Source: Candidatus Bathyarchaeota archaeon
GTDB taxonomy: Archaea > Thermoproteota > Bathyarchaeia > Bathyarchaeales > DTEX01
Assembly: GCA_026414245.1 (NCBI GenBank)
Contig: JAOAJJ010000093.1
Coordinates: 1-5,036, forward strand
Reading direction: 5' to 3'
Length of the DNA: 5,036 bases
A program made the translations under genes and the position numbers. This document shows positions 1 through 4,963 of this stretch, piece after piece; within the stretch, counting starts at the first letter, position 1; every line of letters begins with the position of its first letter. Under the pieces are notes generated by a model that worked only from the letters and a program-made list of their open reading frames with translations, did no database searches and was not told where the DNA came from.

Positions 1-945
1 CAGCACGTCGACTATACCCACCTCAAGAGCCCTCCTAACCTCCCTCTCACCATAGGTCGCCAATCCAGTGTCATGCCCAACCTCATAGAGGAATTTCTGA
101 ACTATCCTCCTCTCCTCCACATACCTCACATTCCTCATTATCTCCGGAGCCTTCTCAAGGATCTCCTTAACGCCCTGCTCGCCGGTATAAGCCGTGTCGA
201 CAACACTTATAATCTTCTCTCTAAGCCTATAATCTAAGTAGCCTCCTTTCTCGAAATCATACTTTGTCGGCCCAGGTCCGCCGATAATTATCCCCTTCAA
301 GTCCTCTAAGGATAGAAAGACGTCATTTGCATGTGAAGCAACTCTCTTAAAGAACTCTTGAACTTGAGCCTCACGTATACGCTCGAATCGCCTAGCTGAC
401 TGTCCTCCAGCCCTGTGCTTACCTGGTATCCCGGAGGTTATCTCGTCAACTATCTCTAGGCGCCGCCCCTTTATCGTCGCAAAAGTTGCCTCGCTTGAGT
501 CCACTAGTATGACTCCGTAAGTCTCCTTCTCCTTAACTAGCTCCTTTAAATGCTCTATATGGAATCTTGAGTCACATCTATACAGGTAGATGTTTATCGG
601 CTCCGGCGGGACGATAACATAGGTCTCCATCTTCTCGCTTCCAGGTCCGCCTTGGGGTATGGCGCCGCAGAATATGACAAGCCCATTTTCGGGGACTTCC
701 TTAAAAAGCTTAAGCCTCTGAATAACTCTAACTATTGCGTCTTGAACATTCTTGCGTGTCGTCGTCGACTTGATGTTGGAGGCTGTGCCCCACTCATCTT
801 TAAGCATGGCGATCACCTCGCTTATCTGCCTTCCAGGAGGGATATAAAGTGATATAAGCTCTGTCCCTCTACCCTCCTTTGAGGCTAAAGTCTCCAGCAC
901 TTTCTTTAAGCGGAATATTTCAAGGGATGTTCTCCTGGAGCTCAT
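1..945 (-). CDS. prf1: Peptide chain release factor aRF1, 3' end beyond the window
   Basis: Class-1 translation termination factor. It reads all three stop codons in the ribosomal A site and triggers hydrolysis of peptidyl-tRNA, working with aEF1A. The reading frame is open to the left edge, giving 315 codons; the family is usually about 400-415 residues, so roughly the last 100 (the end of the C-terminal domain) lie outside. Visible signatures: the stop-codon-reading NIKS motif at residues 57-60, the YxCxxxF motif at 122-128 (YRCDSRF), the catalytic GGQ loop at 180-182 (bases 400-408) with the preceding GKHRAGGQSARRF context, and GGPGPTK at 222-228 in the third domain. These sit at the spacing known for archaeal/eukaryotic release factors. 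The ATG at 945 is the first start after an in-frame TGA six bases upstream. No strong Shine-Dalgarno is visible. It may be transcribed with the SWIM gene upstream (73-bp gap) or from a weak box near 976-984. Identification is firm. Confidence 0.97.
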   Translation of the reverse strand, partial: MSSRRTSLEIFRLKKVLETLASKEGRGTELISLYIPPGRQISEVIAMLKDEWGTASNIKSTTTRKNVQDAIVRVIQRLKLFKEVPENGLVIFCGAIPQGGPGSEKMETYVIVPPEPINIYLYRCDSRFHIEHLKELVKEKETYGVILVDSSEATFATIKGRRLEIVDEITSGIPGKHRAGGQSARRFERIREAQVQEFFKRVASHANDVFLSLEDLKGIIIGGPGPTKYDFEKGGYLDYRLREKIISVVDTAYTGEQGVKEILEKAPEIMRNVRYVEERRIVQKFLYEVGHDTGLATYGEREVRRALEVGIVDVL

Positions 946-986
946 CTCTCATACCCGTTGTTCATCTTCTTTCGCTTAGTAAACAT

Positions 987-1012
987 GCTTTCCCTAAAAC
1001 AATTAGGGAAGC
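987..1012 (-). other. Intercistronic hairpin between the SWIM gene and aRF1
   Basis: Arms TTCCCTAA (990-997) and TTAGGGAA (1003-1010) are perfectly complementary around a 5-nt loop. Two further G-C pairs (987-988 with 1011-1012) can form if T989 is bulged. On the minus strand it begins 8 bases after the SWIM stop codon. No T-run follows, so it does not look like a usual archaeal terminator. It could be an RNA processing or stability element, or a protein-binding site ahead of aRF1. The structure is read directly from the sequence; its role is unknown. Confidence 0.5.
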
Positions 1013-1018
1013 CCTTAA

Positions 1019-1297
1019 TTAGCGTTTAGCCTTGCGCCACCTATCCTCTTTCCTCAGTTCTCTCTCAATACTTCTCAATAAGTGCGGATTACTCAGCATT
1101 ATGACCGCAAGAGAATGGGAGCACTTCTTTCTCGAAGCGAAACCCAGACAATTACATGTTATTGAACCATCTAAACCTCTCACAACAGTGTAGGTTCCAT
1201 GCTCCCCAACGACATTATATACTCCTTCTTCAATCTGCTCAACTCTTCTCCTATATATAAGTTGATAAGCCTTCTCAATAATTTTATCCAGGGTCAA
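1019..1297 (-). CDS. Small SWIM zinc-finger protein
   Basis: A 92-residue basic protein that is little more than one SWIM domain. The CxC...CxH zinc ligands are C48, C50, C59 and H61 (CNC, eight residues, CSH). They are preceded by two predicted β-strands (about 26-47: YNVVGEHGTYTVVRG then SITC) and followed by a helix (62-81), the order expected for SWIM (family knowledge). The N-terminal helix is charged and the C-terminus ends in a Lys/Arg-rich tail, suiting a nucleic-acid or partner-binding adaptor. No catalytic domain is present. SWIM domains occur in bacterial SWI2/SNF2 ATPases, MuDR transposases and the recombination regulator Sws1, so a DNA-related role is possible but not shown. The start is TTG: an in-frame TGA lies 15 bases upstream, no ATG or GTG is available, and GAGG sits 10 bases before it. 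A TATA-like box lies about 65 bases upstream. aRF1 follows on the same strand after 73 bp. Domain call confident; function unknown. Confidence 0.85.
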   Translation of the reverse strand: MTLDKIIEKAYQLIYRRRVEQIEEGVYNVVGEHGTYTVVRGLDGSITCNCLGFASRKKCSHSLAVIMLSNPHLLRSIERELRKEDRWRKAKR

Positions 1298-1359
1298 GAT
1301 TATTTTTCCTCAAACCCATATGACCCATAAACTCAAATAATAAATCCGTCTAAAGAAGC

Positions 1360-1370
1360 ATATAAAATTT
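1360..1370 (-). promoter_or_regulatory. TATA-like promoter box of the SWIM gene
   Basis: On the minus strand the sequence reads AAATTTTATAT, a good archaeal TATA box. The expected transcription start about 25 nt downstream falls near 1338-1342, leaving a leader of about 40 nt that contains the GAGG ribosome-binding site of the TTG start at 1297. Inferred from consensus and spacing only. Confidence 0.5.
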
Positions 1371-1401
1371 GGCTTCCCATGAATAGACATATCAGCCTCA
1401 T

Positions 1402-1415
1402 TTTCCGCCCGGAAA
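1402..1415. repeat. Inverted repeat TTTCCG-CC-CGGAAA
   Basis: A perfect 6-bp-arm inverted repeat with a 2-bp centre lies in the divergent region between the SWIM gene and endonuclease III, and it is GC-rich compared with its surroundings. It lies about 32 bp upstream of the SWIM TATA box (1370) and about 77 bp upstream of the endonuclease III box. It could bind a dimeric regulator of the SWIM promoter. A 14-bp palindrome may also arise by chance. Confidence 0.3.
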
Positions 1416-1439
1416 CCTCATAATGTTTAGCCTCGATAA

Positions 1440-1479
1440 TATCTTAATAGTAGACGTAGTCCAATTATAGATTAAGATA
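1440..1479. repeat. Spaced inverted repeat upstream of endonuclease III
   Basis: TATCTTAAT (1440-1448) and ATTAAGATA (1471-1479) are exact 9-bp reverse complements separated by 22 bp. The right arm ends 13 bp before the CTTTAAG promoter box of endonuclease III, where an archaeal activator or repressor could bind. The arms are AT-rich in an AT-rich stretch, so chance is a real alternative. Confidence 0.3.
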
Positions 1480-1491
1480 AAGAGGGAATAA

Positions 1492-1500
1492 ATCTTTAAG
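1492..1500 (+). promoter_or_regulatory. TATA-like promoter box of endonuclease III
   Basis: ATCTTTAAG resembles the CTTTAAA boxes seen ahead of the transporter (3650-3660) and the right-edge ORF (4938-4947). A start site about 25 nt downstream would be near 1521-1524. That leaves a leader of 12-15 nt, which would begin at about the AGGG (1524-1527) preceding the TTG start codon. Confidence 0.5.
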
Positions 1501-1535
1501 CCTCCTCGACGTGAAATTATTATAGGGTTTATGCG

Positions 1536-2189
1536 TTGAGCTCAGAGAAAGAAGAGCTAAAGAATAGGGTTATTGAATTAATCAGCCTCCTGGAGAAAGC
1601 TCATCCGGACGCTAAGCTCATCTTAAAGTGGAGTAATCCACTGGAGCTCCTCATAGCAGCGATTCTAGCGGCGCAGTTCCGCGACGACCTCGTCAATAAG
1701 GTTACTGAGAACCTGTTCAAAAAGTATAAAACTGCTGAAGACTATGCGAACGCTAGCTTAGAAGAGCTTGAGAACGATATAAGGTCTGTAAGATTTTATA
1801 GGATTAAGGCTAGAAACATAAAGAGGGCTTGCCAAATAATAGTTGAAAAACATGGTGGCGATGTACCTAAGAGAATGGATGATTTGCTTAGGCTTCCAGG
1901 CGTCGCTAGGAAAACGGCTAACATGGTCCTCTCCCATGCTTTTGGAGTTGTTGAGGGGATAATAGTTGACACCCATGTTAGTAGGGTTTCTAGGAGGCTT
2001 GGACTGACGGATGAGACTGATCCGGAGAAGATTGAGAAGGATTTAATGGAGATAGTTCCCAAGGATAAATGGCTTAGATTCGCCGATCTACTAATATTTC
2101 ATGGCAGAAGAATATGCGTGGCAAAGCGTCCAAAATGTGGCGAATGTATACTGAATAAGATTTGTCCCTCAGCCTCTACGGCGCAATAG
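1536..2189 (+). CDS. nth: Endonuclease III (DNA glycosylase/AP lyase)
   Basis: Bifunctional base-excision repair enzyme. It removes oxidised pyrimidines from DNA and cleaves the abasic site by β-elimination. The 217-residue length matches the family (E. coli Nth has 211). Visible features: Q47 in the AAQ segment that probes the lesion opposite base; an FYR loop (87-89) at the position of the E. coli intercalating LYN; helix-hairpin-helix LPGVARKTAN (120-129) with catalytic Lys126; catalytic Asp145 in VDTHVSRV; and a [4Fe-4S] cluster with ligands C194, C201, C204 and C210 in the exact C-x6-C-x2-C-x5-C spacing. The catalytic Lys separates it from MutY. The start is TTG at 1536, the only usual start after an in-frame TGA (1512-1514), with AGGG 8 bases upstream. 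An out-of-frame ATG at 1531 opens a two-codon ATG-CGT-TGA frame whose stop overlaps the TTG. The gene converges with the transporter, 31 bp between stop codons; no clear terminator is visible. Confidence 0.95.
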   Translation: MSSEKEELKNRVIELISLLEKAHPDAKLILKWSNPLELLIAAILAAQFRDDLVNKVTENLFKKYKTAEDYANASLEELENDIRSVRFYRIKARNIKRACQIIVEKHGGDVPKRMDDLLRLPGVARKTANMVLSHAFGVVEGIIVDTHVSRVSRRLGLTDETDPEKIEKDLMEIVPKDKWLRFADLLIFHGRRICVAKRPKCGECILNKICPSASTAQ

Positions 2190-2220
2190 TTTAGGTTGGC
2201 TGGGGAAATGCATGGTCATC

Positions 2221-3612
2221 TTAATTATCTTTAGGCTCTACATGCACTGAAACAATAGCTTCGGAGACCCTACTTCTAATAGATTCTTCTATTTCAGTAG
2301 CTATTTTATGCGCCTCCTCAACCGAAACATCTTCACTGAGAGAGCACTCAATATTGATACAAAGTTTCCCATCCACAGTATAAGATATCACACGCCTAAC
2401 CTTTATTCTACCCCCATATTTCTCGGCAGCTATATGCACCAGCTCCTCCACACCCTTCTCATCCAGCACATGACCCCTACTAAACTCTATATTTGACGGC
2501 TCCAAATGGACAAGTATATTTTCAATGTTCCCCACGCTTCTATAGATGGATTCCTCAATTTTATTTGCCAGATCATGAGCCTTGCTTATGGGCATTGATG
2601 GATTAACCTGCACATGTAGTGTAACGTAAATTTTCCCGTCATAGTGAAATATGTTTACGTCGTGAACTCCCTCCACATTCCCGATTTTACTCACGAGCTT
2701 CTCAATAAATTCCCTCGTACTCATTCCATTCATACCGGTCGGCTCTATATGGAAGTATATATCCGCGTCTCTGAACTCTCTTCTGATACCTTCCTCTATC
2801 TTGCTTGCGAGGCTATGCGCCTCCTCAAAACTCATGTAGTCCGGTATCTTAAGCGTGGCTCTAACATATAGTTTCCCACCGATTTTCCTAATTTTTAAGC
2901 TCTCATAGCCGAATAGGTCTCTGCATGCCTTCGAGATTTCCTCCCTAACCTTTATAACAGTCTCTCTAGGCGCTATATCGCTGAGCTCCATGGCGTTTCT
3001 CCAAATAAACCTAACGCTTAACGAGATTAGGAGAGCACCTAATATTATTGAGGCTACGGAGTCTCCATAAAATATCCCTTGAGTTGAGAGCCAGTAGCCT
3101 ATGAGCGCAATAATGGTTGAACCAAAATCTGAAAACGCGTGATAAAAGCCGGCTGTTATAGTTGAGCTTCTTTCAGAAACGAGCCTGAAAATGAATATTC
3201 TCAGGAAATCTATTGAAAGCGTGTATATTAAAGCGAAGAATCCCGCTATGCTGAGGTCGAGGTTCACGTAAATCCCGCCTGAAAAAATCCTGAGGGCTGA
3301 CTCTATAGTAATATAGGCTGCTAACACCATTAGCGAAAAACCGCCGATTAATCCGCCCAGCAGCTCAAACTTTTCGTGACCATACATGTGCTCTTCATCA
3401 GGGGGCTTAAGTGACGCGTGTGCTGAAACCAGAAGTATAGTCGTCGAGAGCACGTCGAAGAAAGCGTGTAAGCTATCGCTCAATATTGCGAGGCTATTCA
3501 CAATTAAGCCTGAAAAAACCTCCGCCAAGAAGACGCTCATAATCGCTAGAGTAGAATATTTAAGCGCTTTAACCTTCTCAATGCTTCTGCCCTTTAAGGA
3601 TAGTATACGCAT
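2221..3612 (-). CDS. Cation diffusion facilitator (Zn2+-type efflux) with three C-terminal domains
   Basis: Inner-membrane divalent cation/proton antiporter of the CDF family. With the ATG at 3612 it has 463 residues against about 300 for the family. Six membrane segments lie near 20-37, 41-65, 82-104, 118-145, 152-176 and 183-203. The transport site is HxxxD in helix 2 (H49/D53, preceded by D46) and HxxxD in helix 5 (H158/D162), a pattern associated with Zn2+-selective members (family knowledge). The family motif P-x-D-x-x-H-x-x-G-H-x-K-x-E spans 70-83. Three tandem ZT_dimer-like cytoplasmic modules follow (about 217-291, 298-372, 384-460). Each has an AH-x5-IEE helix motif (EAHSLASKIEE, KAHDLANKIEE, EAHKIATEIEE) and ends in H-[ILV]-E-P. 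The frame extends to a GTG at 3690. ATG 3612 is preferred because a CTTTAAA box lies at 3650-3660, inside that extension, and residues upstream do not resemble a CDF N-terminus. Metal specificity is inferred. Confidence 0.92.
   Translation of the reverse strand: MRILSLKGRSIEKVKALKYSTLAIMSVFLAEVFSGLIVNSLAILSDSLHAFFDVLSTTILLVSAHASLKPPDEEHMYGHEKFELLGGLIGGFSLMVLAAYITIESALRIFSGGIYVNLDLSIAGFFALIYTLSIDFLRIFIFRLVSERSSTITAGFYHAFSDFGSTIIALIGYWLSTQGIFYGDSVASIILGALLISLSVRFIWRNAMELSDIAPRETVIKVREEISKACRDLFGYESLKIRKIGGKLYVRATLKIPDYMSFEEAHSLASKIEEGIRREFRDADIYFHIEPTGMNGMSTREFIEKLVSKIGNVEGVHDVNIFHYDGKIYVTLHVQVNPSMPISKAHDLANKIEESIYRSVGNIENILVHLEPSNIEFSRGHVLDEKGVEELVHIAAEKYGGRIKVRRVISYTVDGKLCINIECSLSEDVSVEEAHKIATEIEESIRSRVSEAIVSVHVEPKDN
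2233..2964 (-). repeat. Three tandem CDF C-terminal (ZT_dimer-like) protein modules
   Basis: Three protein repeats of about 75 residues: module 1 at bases 2740-2964, module 2 at 2497-2721, module 3 at 2233-2463. Each reads: N-terminal helix, a strand pair around [IF]x(2-3)[DG]GK[LI], a helix with AH-x5-IEE, and a final strand ending HIEP, HLEP or HVEP. At the DNA level modules 1 and 3 share an identical 15-mer (2814-2828 and 2307-2321), encoding the EEAH core. Elsewhere they differ clearly, so the duplication appears old. A linker of about 11 residues separates modules 2 and 3; the one between 1 and 2 is shorter. Confidence 0.85.
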
Positions 3613-3613
3613 C

Positions 3614-3643
3614 TTCAATTTCAATAATAATATTGAAGTTGAA
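3614..3643. promoter_or_regulatory. Candidate palindromic operator at the transporter start site
   Basis: Arms TTCAATTTCAATA (3614-3626) and TATTGAAGTTGAA (3631-3643) are reverse complements at 12 of 13 positions, with a 4-bp centre ATAA. The palindrome ends one base before the ATG at 3612. Its centre (3628/3629) lies about 26 bp from the middle of the TATA-like box, exactly where transcription should begin. A repressor dimer bound here would block initiation, a natural design for a metal-responsive efflux gene. If transcription instead starts further upstream, the RNA could form a hairpin next to the start codon. Symmetry is seen directly; function is inferred. Confidence 0.5.
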
Positions 3644-3649
3644 ATCAGA

Positions 3650-3660
3650 GATTTAAAGTT
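3650..3660 (-). promoter_or_regulatory. TATA-like promoter box of the CDF transporter
   Basis: The minus strand reads AACTTTAAATC, close to the boxes at 1492-1500 and 4938-4947. The expected start site, near 3628-3630, leaves a leader of about 16 nt before ATG 3612. It supports separate transcription from the archaeosortase gene, whose stop is 67 bp further upstream. Confidence 0.55.
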
Positions 3661-3726
3661 ATGCTGTCGCCCCAGACCCCATTTTTCCACTTAATTAATG
3701 CGGAGTTAGCCGTAAGCCCTACATAT

Positions 3727-4812
3727 CTAAGAGCGGCTAAAACCCTCAAATAGAGCGTTCTCTCCGCTGACGCGTTTTGCAAGCCTCCTTGAAAGGAGTT
3801 GTGTGCAGAATATTATTAATTGATATATTATGATCCAAGTTATAGAGTATAGTGGGCCATAGTGGTCGTGGAAGCGCTGGACTTTCCAGGATGAAGCGCC
3901 ATGCTCTATTGCCAGTATGAAGATTTTAGCCACCCTAATAATATTGATGAAGTATGTTACTACCGCGCCTATTAGAAAATAGGCTACCTTTTGTCTCCGT
4001 GAAGATGGGTTCTCCCTCAAGAATAGCGCTGTTATAATAGAATACATTATTAAGCTATCTATGCCGGAGCAAGGCCAGGCGATTCCGAAAGAAGCCTCGC
4101 CCTTCTCGCTCCAAGCCCTTAAAACTTGCGTACCATGGATCTGCCCCCTCAGCTCGGTTTTATATCCCAGCAGTGTTAGGAGTTTAGATGTGAGAATGGC
4201 TGTGGATGGAACGAGGGTTTGGAAGGGCGTGAACTCTCCGAAAGGGTAAATAGAGTCTATGAGAAATGTTAAGCCGACAACACCTATCAAGTTTATTGGA
4301 AGAAGAAAACGCCTTAAACCCTCGGCTCCATAGGATAACACTACTAATAGCAGAGACAATGCCGTGAAGACAAGGTATTCTACTGTAAGGGGCATAAAAA
4401 TCGACCAATGATCTAATCCATAATGCTTCGGGGACAAATCTATTATTAGCGTATTTAGGCCAGAGAAATCCGCCGCCAAAACGTATAGTGTGGGGAGAAT
4501 CATTACGGCAGCCGACGCCATAAAACGCTTGGACCTAACTCTCTGAACCTTCACGGTGATCTTCTCCCAATTTAATGCGAGTTCAAGCAAAACTAGCCAC
4601 ATAAAGAAGAAGTAGTATGCTCTGCCCTTCCATGTCCTCTCATATGAGTCTGGATACATGAGGTATAGCGTTAGAAAAGTAGCCGCATAGGAGAGGGCAA
4701 ATAAAACCTTTACTAAACTAGACAAATTTATGGGTGAACTATCGCCTCTCAGATTTTTGACTAGAATATGTATTGCGTTTTTCACAGCCATTTTCCATAC
4801 TATAACTATCAT
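3727..4812 (-). CDS. Exosortase/archaeosortase family membrane protein
   Basis: A 361-residue polytopic membrane protein with about eight or nine hydrophobic segments (near 33-53, 66-82, 98-114, 138-160, 168-186, 198-215, 250-266, 276-302, 320-341). The exosortase/archaeosortase catalytic triad is recognisable: Cys248 in AWPCSGIDSL at the start of a helix, Arg293 in FINIIRVAKIF, and His315 in FHDHYG before the last helix. By family knowledge these transpeptidase-like enzymes cleave a C-terminal sorting tripartite tail (motif, membrane helix, basic end) from surface proteins and in some cases join them to lipid. Family and triad follow from motifs; the subfamily (ArtA to ArtE or other) cannot be told, and no substrate lies in the window. 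The ATG at 4812 is the first usual start after an in-frame TAA. A TATA-like box at 4814-4825 would place the transcript start near 4795, so the ATG at 4791 (Met8) is a serious alternative. The transporter gene lies 114 bp downstream. Confidence 0.82.
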   Translation of the reverse strand: MIVIVWKMAVKNAIHILVKNLRGDSSPINLSSLVKVLFALSYAATFLTLYLMYPDSYERTWKGRAYYFFFMWLVLLELALNWEKITVKVQRVRSKRFMASAAVMILPTLYVLAADFSGLNTLIIDLSPKHYGLDHWSIFMPLTVEYLVFTALSLLLVVLSYGAEGLRRFLLPINLIGVVGLTFLIDSIYPFGEFTPFQTLVPSTAILTSKLLTLLGYKTELRGQIHGTQVLRAWSEKGEASFGIAWPCSGIDSLIMYSIITALFLRENPSSRRQKVAYFLIGAVVTYFINIIRVAKIFILAIEHGASSWKVQRFHDHYGPLYSITWIIIYQLIIFCTQLLSRRLAKRVSGENALFEGFSRS

Positions 4813-4813
4813 G

Positions 4814-4825
4814 TAAAAGTATATT
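4814..4825 (-). promoter_or_regulatory. Possible TATA box of the archaeosortase gene
   Basis: The minus strand reads AATATACTTTTA only 2 bases before the ATG at 4812. Transcription about 25 nt downstream would start near 4795, which would make ATG 4791 the true, nearly leaderless start. A GGAGG further upstream (about 4851-4855) has no usable start codon at normal spacing. Confidence 0.3.
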
Positions 4826-4919
4826 AGTATTAGTGACAGCGCCTCTTAACCTCCAAGTTCACTAAACTAGAAATCAAGCGATTAGGATCTAGCGAGTCAT
4901 GGTTCTTAGAATGCTTATT

Positions 4920-4929
4920 GGCTTAAGCC
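4920..4929. repeat. 10-bp palindrome GGCTTAAGCC upstream of a promoter
   Basis: A perfect 10-bp palindrome lies 8 bp upstream of the CTTTAAATTA box (4938-4947), roughly -35 to -45 from the expected start site near 4965. That position suits an activator or a factor shared by the divergent archaeosortase and right-edge genes. Such a short palindrome may also be chance. Confidence 0.3.
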
Positions 4930-4937
4930 TTCCCACC

Positions 4938-4947
4938 CTTTAAATTA
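4938..4947 (+). promoter_or_regulatory. TATA-like box of the right-edge ORF
   Basis: CTTTAAATTA matches the box type seen ahead of endonuclease III and the transporter. A start 22-26 nt from its centre falls at 4964-4968, on the ATG at 4964, implying a leaderless mRNA. A second similar box, CTTAAATC (4973-4980), would instead drive transcription from about 5002. Confidence 0.4.
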
Positions 4948-4963
4948 GACTTAGAGATCTTGT

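Noticed and set aside
652..852. Plus-strand ORF of 66 codons
   Set aside because: It lies antisense inside aRF1, across the NIKS and YxCxxxF-proximal coding region. The aRF1 frame explains the conservation and the peptide has no recognisable features.
1298..1535. Small RNA gene (C/D-box or tRNA-like) in the divergent gap
   Set aside because: No C box/D box pair, cloverleaf or long stem was found by eye; promoter elements explain the space.
1758..2062. Two minus-strand ORFs (1758-1976 and 1796-2062)
   Set aside because: Both are antisense shadows of endonuclease III, whose catalytic and iron-sulphur motifs are intact in the plus frame.
1536..2189. Unusual residues in endonuclease III (FR after Q47; R-F-Y-R where E. 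coli has G-L-Y-N)
   Set aside because: FYR at the intercalating loop is common in archaeal-type Nth proteins, and all catalytic and cluster residues are present. The few substitutions do not point to a changed activity.
2190..2220. Possible bidirectional terminator between endonuclease III and the transporter
   Set aside because: The 31-bp convergent gap has only a 6-bp ATGCAT palindrome and no T-run on either strand.
2308..2871. Plus-strand ORFs at 2308-2496 and 2644-2871
   Set aside because: Antisense to the C-terminal modules of the transporter; no ribosome-binding site or family features.
3386..3694. Plus-strand ORF of 102 codons
   Set aside because: Antisense to the N-terminal half of the transporter and its promoter; Ser/Thr-rich low-information peptide.
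3691..3698. TTAATTAA palindrome downstream of the archaeosortase
   Set aside because: An 8-bp AT-only palindrome is expected by chance in an AT-rich gap and has no further symmetry.
4061..4408. ORFs at 4061-4249 (plus) and 4184-4408 (minus)
   Set aside because: Alternative-frame shadows of the archaeosortase gene, which has the conserved Cys/Arg/His triad and continuous hydrophobic segments in its own frame.
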